Assembly: GCF_004402595.1 (NCBI RefSeq)
Contig: NZ_SOFY01000014.1
Location: 62,001 to 126,000 of the forward strand
Origin: Cryobacterium shii
GTDB lineage: Bacteria; Actinomycetota; Actinomycetes; Actinomycetales; Microbacteriaceae
DNA length: 64,000 bases
Direction: 5' to 3'
The position numbers and the translations under genes were made by a program. Below, piece by piece: positions 1 through 8,435 of the stretch. The first letter of the stretch is position 1, and each line of letters opens with the position of its first letter. Under the pieces are notes generated by a model. That model saw only the letters and a program-made list of their open reading frames with translations, was not told where the DNA came from and did not search any database.

Positions 1-191
1 GGGGGAGACGAGCGTCATGTCTCAATCCTCCCACTGCCCTCCGACTGCGCAGAACGCGGATGTTGCGGGGTACGGCGGAAGGATCGGCCGAAAGAACCTG
101 CCGTGGTGCAACTATCCTGCGCAGAATGTTTCGCCTGTGTAACGTTTCCTCATTAGATTGTGCGAACGCAGTCCCGGCTCTTTAGGGTCAA

Positions 192-198
192 TATAACT
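192..198 (+). promoter_or_regulatory. Candidate -10 element (TATAACT) of the first ABC importer operon
   Basis: TATAACT is the best -10-like word in the AT-richer leader ahead of the first binding-protein gene. It would give a leader of about 50 nt that includes the strong AGGAGGA ribosome site just before the TTG start. No convincing -35 hexamer is visible. I see no gene in positions 1-253. Confidence 0.35.
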
Positions 199-253
199 GA
201 CGTGTCGGCGCGGTGATGAGCCGCGTGGCACATCCCTGCGCACAGGAGGAAAA

Positions 254-1873
254 TTGAAAATCAGGAGACTGGGCATACCAGCCATCGCTCTGGCCGCCGC
301 GGGAGCACTCATGCTCTCCGGGTGCGCGAGTGGAGAATCCACCCCGAAAGCCGCGACCGGCGACACCGCGGCGATCATCAGCACGAACGGCTCTGAGCCG
401 CAGAACCCGCTGATCCCGACGAACACCACCGAGACCGGTGGCGGCAAGATCACCACCTCGCTCTTCGCCGGACTCGTTTCCTACAACGCCAAGGGCGAGA
501 CCGAGAACGAGGTCGCGAAGTCCATCGAATCGGACGACGCGCAGAACTGGACCGTCACGATCAACGACGGCTGGAAGTTCACCGACGGCGAAGCCGTCAC
601 CGCTTCCTCCTTCGTGGACGCGTGGAACTTCGGCGCGAAGTTCAGCAACGCCCAGAGCGCTTCCTACTTCTTCGACGACATCGCCGGCTTCAGCTACGAC
701 GCCGACTCCGAACTGACCGGCCTCAAGGTCGTCGACGACAAGACCTTCACGGTCGAGCTGGCTTCCCCCGAGGCCGACTGGCCGCTGCGTCTGGGCTACA
801 CGGCGTTCATGCCGCTGCCCTCCTCCGCGTACGCGGACATGGCCGCCTTCGGTGAGAACCCGATCGGCAACGGCCCGTACATGCTGGCCAAGAAGGGCGC
901 CTGGGAGCACGAGGTCAAGATCGACCTCGTCACCAACCCCGACTACGACGGCGTGCGCAAGCCCGTCAACGGCGGCCTGAGCATCGTCTTCTACGCCTCG
1001 CAGGATGCCGCCTACGCGGACGTCCAGGGTGGAAACCTCGACGTGCTCGACGCCGTCCCGGATGCCGCATTCGCCTCCTACGAGTCGGACTTCCCGGACC
1101 GCTTCGTCAACCAGCCGGCCGCCATCTTCCAGGGCTTCAACATGCCGTACTACCTCGAGCACTGGAGTGGTGAGGAAGGCAAGCTGCGCCGCGCCGCCAT
1201 CTCGATGTCGATCGACCGCAAGGAAATCACCGACGTCATCTTCCAGGGCACCCGCACCCCGGCCACCGACTTCACCTCGCCGGTCATCGACGGTTACTCC
1301 GACTCTCTCAAGGGTGCCGACGTCCTCGCCTACAACCCGAAAGAGGCCAAAGCCAAGTGGGCCGAAGCCGACAAGATCGCGCCCTACACCGGCACGTTCG
1401 ACCTCGCCTACAACTCCGACGGCGGCCACGCGGCCTGGGTCGACGCTGTGACCAACAGCATCAAGAACACCCTGGGCATCGAAGCCATCGGCAAGCCGTA
1501 CCCGACCTTCGCCGCAGCCCTCGACGACCGCAAGGGTGACAAGCTGACCGGTGGAACCCGCGCCGGCTGGCAGGGCGACTACCCGTCGCTGTACAACTTC
1601 CTCGCCCCGCTGTACCAGACCGGTGCCGGCTCGAACTACGAGGACTACAGCAGCCCCGAATTCGACAAGCTGATCAAGGATGGCGCAGCGGCGTCGTCCG
1701 TCGAAGCCGCAACCAAGAAGTACCAGGAAGCTCAGGAAGTCCTGCTCAAGGACCTCCCGACCATCCCGCTCTGGTACTCCAACGTCACCGGCGTCTGGTC
1801 TGACAAGGTCGATAACGTCGTCTTCGGCTGGGACTCCGTGCCGCTGTACAGCAACATCACCAAGAGCGAGTAA
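254..1873 (+). CDS. Peptide-type ABC transporter substrate-binding lipoprotein
   Basis: 539 aa extracellular solute-binding protein of the OppA/DppA class (SBP_bac_5), expected to capture oligopeptides or similar solutes at the outer face of the membrane. The N-terminus has a basic start, a hydrophobic stretch and a lipobox (LMLSGCAS, Cys near residue 24), so it should be a lipid-anchored lipoprotein. Family features follow: an expected TSLFAGLVSYN segment near residues 75-85 and NPIGNGPY near residue 205. The start is TTG, chosen because a near-perfect AGGAGGA lies at 244-250. It heads an operon with two permeases and a fused double ATPase, and a stable hairpin separates it from them. The exact substrate cannot be read from sequence. 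Confidence 0.93.
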   Translation: MKIRRLGIPAIALAAAGALMLSGCASGESTPKAATGDTAAIISTNGSEPQNPLIPTNTTETGGGKITTSLFAGLVSYNAKGETENEVAKSIESDDAQNWTVTINDGWKFTDGEAVTASSFVDAWNFGAKFSNAQSASYFFDDIAGFSYDADSELTGLKVVDDKTFTVELASPEADWPLRLGYTAFMPLPSSAYADMAAFGENPIGNGPYMLAKKGAWEHEVKIDLVTNPDYDGVRKPVNGGLSIVFYASQDAAYADVQGGNLDVLDAVPDAAFASYESDFPDRFVNQPAAIFQGFNMPYYLEHWSGEEGKLRRAAISMSIDRKEITDVIFQGTRTPATDFTSPVIDGYSDSLKGADVLAYNPKEAKAKWAEADKIAPYTGTFDLAYNSDGGHAAWVDAVTNSIKNTLGIEAIGKPYPTFAAALDDRKGDKLTGGTRAGWQGDYPSLYNFLAPLYQTGAGSNYEDYSSPEFDKLIKDGAAASSVEAATKKYQEAQEVLLKDLPTIPLWYSNVTGVWSDKVDNVVFGWDSVPLYSNITKSE

Positions 1874-1913
1874 TACTCGTTCAATCCGTTTGACAGCAGT
1901 GAATAGATAAGAC

Positions 1914-1949
1914 GTGTGGGGCTCGGGGCGTCAGCCCCGGGCCCCACAC
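1914..1949 (+). terminator. Intra-operon hairpin between binding-protein and permease genes
   Basis: A 16-bp stem (arms 1914-1929 and 1934-1949, one G-U pair, loop GTCA) lies 40 nt after the binding-protein stop. It is not followed by a T-run, so it looks like a processing/stabilising or partial attenuation hairpin rather than a strong terminator. Such hairpins commonly give more binding protein than membrane components; that role is inferred. Confidence 0.6.
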
Positions 1950-2009
1950 TGACTAGACTCAACCAGTGATTGTGAATCTCATGTACATACGTTCTGGCTT
2001 GGGAACCTG

Positions 2010-2939
2010 ATGCTCTGGTATACGGGCAAACGCCTGCTCCAGATGATCCCGGTGTTTTTCGGTGCAACGCTGCTGATCTACTTCATGGTGTTTTCGTTGC
2101 CCGGGGACCCCATCGCGGCTCTCTACGGCGACCGGCCCCCGGCGCCCGGCGTGATCGAACAGATCCGCGCCCAGTACAACCTGGACAAGCCGTTCATCGT
2201 GCAGTACTTCATCTACATCGGCAACTTCTTCCAGGGTGACCTGGGCACCACGTACTCCGGCCGTCCCGTGAGCGACGTGATGGCCAAGGCCTTTCCGATC
2301 ACCGCCCGTCTGGCTCTGCTCGCGCTGGCCATCGAGGCCTTCTTCGGCATCCTCGTCGGACTGATCGCCGGCCTCCGCAAGGGCAAGTTCTTCGACGCGA
2401 GCGCCCTCGTGGTCAGCCTCCTCCTGATCAGTGTTCCCACGTTCGTAATCGGCTTCGTGCTGCAGTACGTCTTCGCCGTCAAGCTCGGCTGGGCTCGTAC
2501 GACGGTGAGCAGCGAGGCTCCCTTCAACGAGCTCCTCCTCCCCGCGCTCGTGCTGGCCTCGGTCTCGTTCGCCTACATCGTGCGGCTCACCCGCGCGAGC
2601 GTCTCCGACAACCTCAACGCGGACTTCGTGCGCACCGCGACCGCGAAGGGGCTGTCCCGCCGCCGCGTCGTGGGCGTGCACGTGCTGCGCAACTCCCTTG
2701 TTCCCGTCGTCACCTTCCTCGGCGTGGACCTCGGTTCACTCATGGTCGGTGCCATCGTCACAGAGGGCATCTTCAACATCAACGGCGTCGGCGGCACCGT
2801 CTACAAGGCGATCAAGCTGGGTGAAGGCCCCACCGTCGTGTCGTTCATCGCTGTCATGGTCGTGATCTTCGTGCTCGCCAACCTGCTCGTCGACCTCCTC
2901 TACGCAGCACTGGACCCGAGGATTCGTTATGCCAAATAA
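2010..2939 (+). CDS. Peptide ABC transporter permease (DppB/OppB type)
   Basis: 309 aa inner-membrane permease with the binding-protein-dependent transport fold. An N-terminal membrane segment (about residues 9-30) is followed by the family GDP-x-G-like periplasmic start (LPGDPIAALYGD). Several more helices follow, and the EAA-type coupling loop is near residues 205-225 (FVRTATAKGLSRRRVVGVHVLRN). It pairs with the next permease, whose start overlaps this stop by 11 nt, implying translational coupling. The ATG is weakly preceded by GGGAACC, so the start is probable rather than certain. Confidence 0.92.
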   Translation: MLWYTGKRLLQMIPVFFGATLLIYFMVFSLPGDPIAALYGDRPPAPGVIEQIRAQYNLDKPFIVQYFIYIGNFFQGDLGTTYSGRPVSDVMAKAFPITARLALLALAIEAFFGILVGLIAGLRKGKFFDASALVVSLLLISVPTFVIGFVLQYVFAVKLGWARTTVSSEAPFNELLLPALVLASVSFAYIVRLTRASVSDNLNADFVRTATAKGLSRRRVVGVHVLRNSLVPVVTFLGVDLGSLMVGAIVTEGIFNINGVGGTVYKAIKLGEGPTVVSFIAVMVVIFVLANLLVDLLYAALDPRIRYAK

Positions 2940-3876
2940 GAACCCGAACGCACAGACGCACTACGTCGCCGCGCTGGAAGAAACCCCGGTCGAAACCGTC
3001 GACCGCCTCGACGAGTCGCAGAAGGCACGCAGCACCTGGGCGGATGCCTGGGACGCGATGCGGGTACGGCCCTCCTTCTGGATCTCCTCGGCGCTGATCT
3101 TCCTGATCGTGATCGTCGCTCTGTTCCCGAGCCTGTTCGCCCACGTCTCGCCCACATCCTGCGACCTCGGCGACAGCCACGGTGCACCCTCAGACGGGCA
3201 TCCGCTCGGCTACACTCGCCAGGGCTGCGACATCTACGCCCGGATCATCTTCGGCACGCAGGCCTCGCTCACCGTCGGCCTGCTCGCCACGATCCTCGTC
3301 ACCTTCACGGGCATCATCGTCGGCGCGCTCGCGGGCTACTACGGCGGCATGCTGGACTCGATCGTCTCCCGCATCGGCGACATCTTCTTCGCCGTCCCCA
3401 CCGTGCTGGGCGCCATCGTGCTCATGTCGGTCCTGCCGGAGCGCACCCCGGTGACCATCGCTCTCGTGCTCTCGCTCTTCGCCTGGCCGCAGATCGCCCG
3501 AATCATGCGCGGCGCTGTGCTCTCGGCCCGCAACTCGGACTACGTGACGGCATCCATCGCCCTGGGCGTCAGCAAGTTCAAGATCCTGCTGCGTCACGTG
3601 GTGCCGAACTCGATCGCGCCCGTGATCGTCATCGCCACGGTCTCGCTGGGCACGTTCATCGTGGCCGAGGCCACCCTGTCATTCCTCGGGATCGGCCTTC
3701 CGCCGAACGTCATGAGCTGGGGTAACGACATCGACGCAGCGAAGAGCTCCCTCCGCACCAACCCGCAGGTGCTGCTCTACCCCGCGGCGGCGCTGTCCGT
3801 GACCGTTCTCGCGTTCCTCATGCTGGGCGACGTCGTGCGCGACGCCCTCGACCCCGAAGCGAGGGCCCGCCGATGA
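2929..3876 (+). CDS. Peptide ABC transporter permease (DppC/OppC type)
   Basis: 315 aa second permease of the first importer. It has a long cytosolic N-terminus (about 45 residues), a first membrane helix (about 48-70), a periplasmic segment with the LGYTRQGCDIYARIIFG motif typical of DppC proteins, then the permease core. The coupling loop reads SDYVTASIALGVSKFKILLRHVVPN. It overlaps the upstream permease by 11 nt and the downstream ATPase by 4 nt (ATGA), so the three genes are almost certainly cotranslated. Confidence 0.93.
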   Translation: MPNKNPNAQTHYVAALEETPVETVDRLDESQKARSTWADAWDAMRVRPSFWISSALIFLIVIVALFPSLFAHVSPTSCDLGDSHGAPSDGHPLGYTRQGCDIYARIIFGTQASLTVGLLATILVTFTGIIVGALAGYYGGMLDSIVSRIGDIFFAVPTVLGAIVLMSVLPERTPVTIALVLSLFAWPQIARIMRGAVLSARNSDYVTASIALGVSKFKILLRHVVPNSIAPVIVIATVSLGTFIVAEATLSFLGIGLPPNVMSWGNDIDAAKSSLRTNPQVLLYPAAALSVTVLAFLMLGDVVRDALDPEARARR

Positions 3877-5621
3877 GCCAGACCGTCATCGAACCCGTCA
3901 GCGAGAACGCCGACGCGTCCACGGAGCCTCTGCTCCAGATCCGCGACCTCGAGGTCGGCTTCCAGACCCAGCACGGTGTCGTCCCTGCCGTGCGTGGGGT
4001 CAGTCTGACCCTCTACGCCGGCCAGACCCTCGCGATCGTCGGTGAGTCCGGCTCGGGCAAGACCACGACCGCGCAGGCCATCATCAACCTCCTCGCCGGC
4101 ACCGGCAAGATCACGGCCGGACAGATACTGTTCGAGGGCCGCGACCTCACCGCCCTCTCGGCCAAGGAGATCCAGGATGTCCGCGGCCGCCTGATCGGCT
4201 ACGTGCCGCAGGACCCGATGAGCAACCTGAACCCGGTGTGGAACATCGGTTTCCAGGTCGAGGAGGCCATCAAGGCCAACAACGTCGCCCAGGGCAAGGC
4301 CGCACGCGAGCGCACCATCCAGGTGCTGCAGGAGGCCGGGCTCAGCGACGCCGAGGACCGGCTCAAGCAGTTCCCGCACCAGTTCTCCGGCGGCATGCGC
4401 CAGCGCGTGCTGATCGGCATCGGCCTGTCCGCACGGCCCAAGCTGCTCATCGCCGACGAGCCCACCTCGGCACTCGACGTCACCGTGCAGCGACAGATCC
4501 TCGACCACCTCGGCACCCTCACCCGCGACTACGGCACCTCCGTGCTGTTCATCACGCACGACCTCGGCCTCGCGGCCGAGCGGGCCGAACAGCTCGTGGT
4601 GATGTACAAGGGCAAGGTCGTCGAATCCGGCCCGTCGCAGGAGATCCTCGCCAACCCGCAGCACCCGTACACCCAGCGTCTCGTCGCGGCGGCCCCCAGC
4701 CTCGCGTCCCGTCGCATCCAGTCCGCCAAGACGGCCGGCGCCGGAGGAGAAGCCATCTTCTCCGAGGGCTCGCTCGACGCCACTCTCGTGGCCCGAGCGG
4801 CCGAGCGGGAGGCGGATGCGGCGGCGAAGGACCTGATCTCGATCCAGAACATCTCCAAGCTGTACCGCATCCGCACCAAGGGCCTGAAGTACAACGAACT
4901 GCTCGCCGTCAACGACGTCTCCTTCGGCATCAGGAAGGGCACCACCACGGCGCTCGTCGGGGAATCCGGGTCGGGCAAGTCCACCGTCGCGAAGCTCATC
5001 CTGCAGCTGGAGAGCATCACCAGCGGCCAGATCGAGTTCGACGGCCAGGATGTCGCCGGGCTCAAGGGGGCGGCGCTGCTCAAGTTCCGCCGCCGCGTGC
5101 AGCCGGTGTTCCAGGACCCGTACGGCTCCCTCGACCCGCAGTACAACGTGGGCAACACGATCGCCGAGCCCCTGCTGGCGCACAAGATCGGCTCCTCCAA
5201 AGAGCGCCAGGACCGCGTGCGCGAGCTGCTGGACCAGGTATCCCTGCCCTGGGCCACCCGGTACCGCTACCCGAGCGAACTGTCCGGCGGGCAGCGCCAG
5301 CGGATCGCGGTGGCCCGTGCCCTCGCGCTCAAGCCGGACGTGCTCGTGCTCGACGAGGCGGTATCCGCCCTCGACGTGCTCGTGCAGGGCCAGATCCTGA
5401 ACCTGCTCACCGAACTGCAGACCGAACTCGGCCTGACCTATTTGTTCATCACGCACGACCTCGCAGTCGTGCGGCTCGTGGCCGACAACGTCTGCGTCAT
5501 GCAGAAGGGGCGGATCGTCGAGACCGCGTCCACGGACGAGGTCTTCGACAACCCGCGTGAGGCGTACACCCAGGAACTGCTCGCAGCCATCCCGGGCGGC
5601 AACTTCCAGTTTGGCCGCTGA
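3873..5621 (+). CDS. Fused double ATP-binding protein of peptide ABC importer
   Basis: 582 aa cytosolic ATPase carrying two ABC domains, equivalent to DppD and DppF in one chain. Domain 1 has Walker A GESGSGKT (57-64), signature FSGGMRQR (171-178) and Walker B LLIADEP (191-197). Domain 2 repeats these with GESGSGKST near residue 370 and LSGGQRQR near 475. It powers the two upstream permeases. Unlike its paralogue at 8428-10647, it lacks the cysteine-rich tails that follow the ATPase domains in many OppD/DppD proteins. ATG overlaps the preceding stop as ATGA. Confidence 0.94.
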   Translation: MSQTVIEPVSENADASTEPLLQIRDLEVGFQTQHGVVPAVRGVSLTLYAGQTLAIVGESGSGKTTTAQAIINLLAGTGKITAGQILFEGRDLTALSAKEIQDVRGRLIGYVPQDPMSNLNPVWNIGFQVEEAIKANNVAQGKAARERTIQVLQEAGLSDAEDRLKQFPHQFSGGMRQRVLIGIGLSARPKLLIADEPTSALDVTVQRQILDHLGTLTRDYGTSVLFITHDLGLAAERAEQLVVMYKGKVVESGPSQEILANPQHPYTQRLVAAAPSLASRRIQSAKTAGAGGEAIFSEGSLDATLVARAAEREADAAAKDLISIQNISKLYRIRTKGLKYNELLAVNDVSFGIRKGTTTALVGESGSGKSTVAKLILQLESITSGQIEFDGQDVAGLKGAALLKFRRRVQPVFQDPYGSLDPQYNVGNTIAEPLLAHKIGSSKERQDRVRELLDQVSLPWATRYRYPSELSGGQRQRIAVARALALKPDVLVLDEAVSALDVLVQGQILNLLTELQTELGLTYLFITHDLAVVRLVADNVCVMQKGRIVETASTDEVFDNPREAYTQELLAAIPGGNFQFGR

Positions 5622-5642
5622 CCGCGGTTCGGCGGCGCGGGA

Positions 5643-6233
5643 GTGACTCCCGGGCGCGCGGCGATCGTCCTGCGGTCGCCGGCATCCGTCGCCGTCTTCG
5701 CGGCCGTGGCGCTGCTGTGCGCCGCGCTGCTGGTCGACGCGCTCCTGCGTGCGCGGGGGGCCGTGGCCCTGGTGTCCCTGCCGGCGGTGACGCTGGTGCT
5801 GTGGTCGGCCTGGCTCGTCTTCGCCCGGCCGTGCCTGCGGCTGTCCGGCACCGGGCTGACCATCGTCAACGTGCTGCGCACGACGACCGTGCCCTGGGGT
5901 GCGGTGGACGAGATCGTGCTGCGCCACCAGGTCGTCGTGGTGACCCGGTCAGGCGAGCGGCTGCGGTGCTGGGGAGCGCCGTCATCCGCCCGGTCGTCGA
6001 TGCCGGTCCGGTCGTCCGGGCCGGCCCCGCGGGCGGCGCAGGTGCGCGAGCCCAGCGGACGGATCAGCGGTAGCGCCGCCCACCGGGCGATCCAGGGCTA
6101 TTGGGAACGGCATGAGCGGCCGCAGGGCCCCACGGATGCCGCTGCACGCCGGTGGAACGGATGGTCGCTGCAGGTCGGCGTGGCGCTCCTCCTGGTCGTC
6201 GTCGCGCAGCTGATCTGGGCGGCGCAGGTCTGA
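5643..6233 (+). CDS. PH-domain-like membrane protein
   Basis: 196 aa protein of the small bacterial PH-domain type (bPH6/PF10756-like). Two membrane helices (about residues 10-60) precede a beta-rich segment (LRLSGTGLTIVN ... VPWGAVDEIVL) that matches the PH core. The linker is Ser/Pro/Arg-rich and a final hydrophobic helix ends the protein. GTG start 21 nt after the ATPase gene. It sits between two ABC operons but nothing ties it to peptide uptake. Function unknown; family placement is by pattern only. Confidence 0.7.
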   Translation: MTPGRAAIVLRSPASVAVFAAVALLCAALLVDALLRARGAVALVSLPAVTLVLWSAWLVFARPCLRLSGTGLTIVNVLRTTTVPWGAVDEIVLRHQVVVVTRSGERLRCWGAPSSARSSMPVRSSGPAPRAAQVREPSGRISGSAAHRAIQGYWERHERPQGPTDAAARRWNGWSLQVGVALLLVVVAQLIWAAQV

Positions 6234-6485
6234 GCGTTGCTCAATCCTCTGACCCCGGACTCAGCAAATTGCGACTTAAGTTTCGAAAATGTTACATGTT
6301 TTGTCAGGATCTGCCGCAGACTGTGATCTGGGGCAAAGGAGCTTCGCGCAGGCACAGGCTCGCCCCGTAACAACATTTGAAACGGTTCTGCCGCCGGGAA
6401 TCCTTCGGGCGGGAGCGCGACGGGGGAGTAAACAATGGGATCACTTCGTAGAACCATTCCGGCTGCCGTCTCTCGTTCCCCGTTC

Positions 6486-6491
6486 TAGGTT
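6486..6491 (+). promoter_or_regulatory. Candidate -10 (TAGGTT) for the second ABC importer operon
   Basis: TAGGTT lies 8 nt before the GTG at 6500, matching the TANNNT hexamers found upstream of many genes here. Transcription would begin at or within 2 nt of the start codon. The 266-nt gap 6234-6499 otherwise holds an AT-richer stretch (about 6265-6380) with no recognisable gene. Confidence 0.45.
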
Positions 6492-6499
6492 GACCGCGC

Positions 6500-7483
6500 G
6501 TGGCCTTCTACATCTTCCGACGTTTCGTCAACTACTTCTTCCTTTCGCTCATCGCGACGTGTCTGGCGTATGTCGTGTCCAGCCTGGCCCTCGACCCTGC
6601 TGCCAAGTACTACGGCCGCAACCCCCAGCCGACGCAGCAGACGATCGACAACATCCTGGACGGCCTCGGCGTCAACCCGAACGTGCCCGTGCTCCAGCGG
6701 CTCTGGGACTGGCTGGTGAACCTGGTCGTGCACGGCTCGCTGGGCACCGGGGTCAACGGCGTTTCCATTGGCGACCAGATCATCTCCCGCGCCGGTGTCA
6801 GTCTGCGACTGCTCCTGATCGGCTCGCTGATCGGGGCCCTCGTCGGGGTGACGCTGGGCGTCTGGGGCGCGGTGCGTCAGTACAAACTGAGCGACCAGGT
6901 CGTCACCTATGGCTCCTACCTGATTTTCGCCACGCCGACCTTCGTGATCGGGGTCCTACTCATGATCGCGGCGACCGCGCTGAACGGCGCAGCGGGAGCC
7001 CAGCTGATCAACTTCACCGGCGAATACTCGGCCGGGCTGAGCGGATCCTGGTGGGATCTGACCCTGGACCGCGGCGTCCACCTGCTCCTGCCCACCATCG
7101 CGCTCGTGCTGATCGGCGCGGCCGGCTACTCCCGCTACCAGCGCAGCGTCATGCTCGACGTGCTCTCGGCCGACTTCATCCGCACCGCCAGGGCCAAGGG
7201 GCGCTCCCGCAACTCGGCGCTCGTTCGCCACGGCGTGCGGGTCGCGCTCATCCCGATGTCCACGTTCTTCGCCTACAGCTTCGGCACGCTGGTCTCCGGC
7301 TCGATCATGCTCGAGATCGTCTTCTCCTTCCACGGGATGGGCGAATTCGCCCTGAACGCGATCAGCCAGAGCGACATCAACGCGGTCGCCGGGACCACGC
7401 TGTTCGTGGCCATCCTGATCCTGTTCTCCTCGACGCTCTCCGAAGTGCTCTACGCCGCGCTCGACCCGAGAGTGAGGAACTGA
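6500..7483 (+). CDS. Peptide ABC transporter permease (DppB/OppB type), second operon
   Basis: 327 aa permease; first gene of the second importer operon. N-terminal membrane helix (FFLSLIATCLAYVVSSLA), then a central five-helix core. The coupling loop is DFIRTARAKGRSRNSALVRHGVRVA (near residues 225-250). It differs from the OppB at 2010-2939 in lacking the usual GDP motif: the region reads SSLALDPAAKYYGRNP. GTG start with no clear ribosome site but a TANNNT hexamer just upstream, suggesting leaderless translation. The next gene begins 1 nt after the stop. Confidence 0.9.
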   Translation: MAFYIFRRFVNYFFLSLIATCLAYVVSSLALDPAAKYYGRNPQPTQQTIDNILDGLGVNPNVPVLQRLWDWLVNLVVHGSLGTGVNGVSIGDQIISRAGVSLRLLLIGSLIGALVGVTLGVWGAVRQYKLSDQVVTYGSYLIFATPTFVIGVLLMIAATALNGAAGAQLINFTGEYSAGLSGSWWDLTLDRGVHLLLPTIALVLIGAAGYSRYQRSVMLDVLSADFIRTARAKGRSRNSALVRHGVRVALIPMSTFFAYSFGTLVSGSIMLEIVFSFHGMGEFALNAISQSDINAVAGTTLFVAILILFSSTLSEVLYAALDPRVRN

Positions 7484-7484
7484 G

Positions 7485-8435
7485 ATGTCCCTGGTCGAAG
7501 AAACCAACGCCGAGCTCGGCTCCCCGGTCGTTCCGCTTCCCCCGCAGCCTCTCGGCACCGAGGTCACCCCGCCGAAGAAGGCGCGCTCCCGCGGGCGGCT
7601 GATCTGGTGGCGGCTGACCCAGACCTCGCGTTTCTGGGTGGGGGCGGTCACCATCGCCGTGATCCTGGCCTGGGCGCTGCTCGGTCCCCTGCTCTACCCC
7701 TACAACGCCACCGGCCGTGACCCGCTCAACATGGGGCTCGGCCCGACGCAGCTGCACTGGTTCGGCACCAACGGCATCGGCCAGGACCTCTACGCGCAGA
7801 CGCTGGTGGGGCTGCAGAAATCCCTGGTGATCGGCCTGATCGCCGGCCCGCTCGGCACGCTCATCGCCGCGGTCGTCGGCTCCGTGGCCGGCTACATGGG
7901 CGGCGTCGTCGACCGGGTCCTGGTCTGGTGCATCAACCTGCTGCTGGTGCTGCCGTCGTTCATCCTCCTGGTGATCCTGAGCCCCCTCTTCAAGGGGCTG
8001 TCCTGGGTCTTCCTGACCGTCTTCATCGCGGGCTTCAGCTGGATGATCATGGCCCAGGTGGTGCGGTCGCAGACCAAGTCGCTGCGCGACCGCGACTTCG
8101 TCAAGGCCGCCCGGTACATGGGCGTGCCGATGCGGAAGATCCTCGGCCGCCACATCATCCCCAACGTCGCGTCGCTCCTGATCATCGACGCGACGCTCGG
8201 AGTGGTGGCGGCGATCCTCGCCGAGACCAGCCTCAGCTACTTCGGCTTCGGTATCCGGGCACCCGACGTGTCCCTCGGCACCCTCCTGGCGGAGGGGACG
8301 AGTGCGGCCGTCACCCGGCCCTGGCTGTTCGTGTTCCCGGCCGGCGTGCTGATCGTGACCCTGTTCGCCGTCAGCCTGATCGGGGACGCCCTGCGCGACG
8401 CCGTCGACCCTACCTCGGGAGTCAACCGTGACTAA
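7485..8435 (+). CDS. Peptide ABC transporter permease (DppC/OppC type), second operon
   Basis: 316 aa permease with a proline-rich cytosolic N-terminus of about 45 residues, a first helix near 50-70 and the DppC-type periplasmic motif HWFGTNGIGQDLYAQTL. The coupling loop reads RDFVKAARYMGVPMRKILGRHIIPN. It partners the permease at 6500 and overlaps the downstream ATPase by 8 nt. Substrate unknown. Confidence 0.92.
   Translation: MSLVEETNAELGSPVVPLPPQPLGTEVTPPKKARSRGRLIWWRLTQTSRFWVGAVTIAVILAWALLGPLLYPYNATGRDPLNMGLGPTQLHWFGTNGIGQDLYAQTLVGLQKSLVIGLIAGPLGTLIAAVVGSVAGYMGGVVDRVLVWCINLLLVLPSFILLVILSPLFKGLSWVFLTVFIAGFSWMIMAQVVRSQTKSLRDRDFVKAARYMGVPMRKILGRHIIPNVASLLIIDATLGVVAAILAETSLSYFGFGIRAPDVSLGTLLAEGTSAAVTRPWLFVFPAGVLIVTLFAVSLIGDALRDAVDPTSGVNRD

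Noticed and set aside
6287-6378. AAATGTTAC and GTAACAACATTT as a possible operator pair upstream of the second ABC operon
   Set aside because: The halves are unequal and 70 nt apart. I cannot link them to a known regulator or to the first operon's leader.
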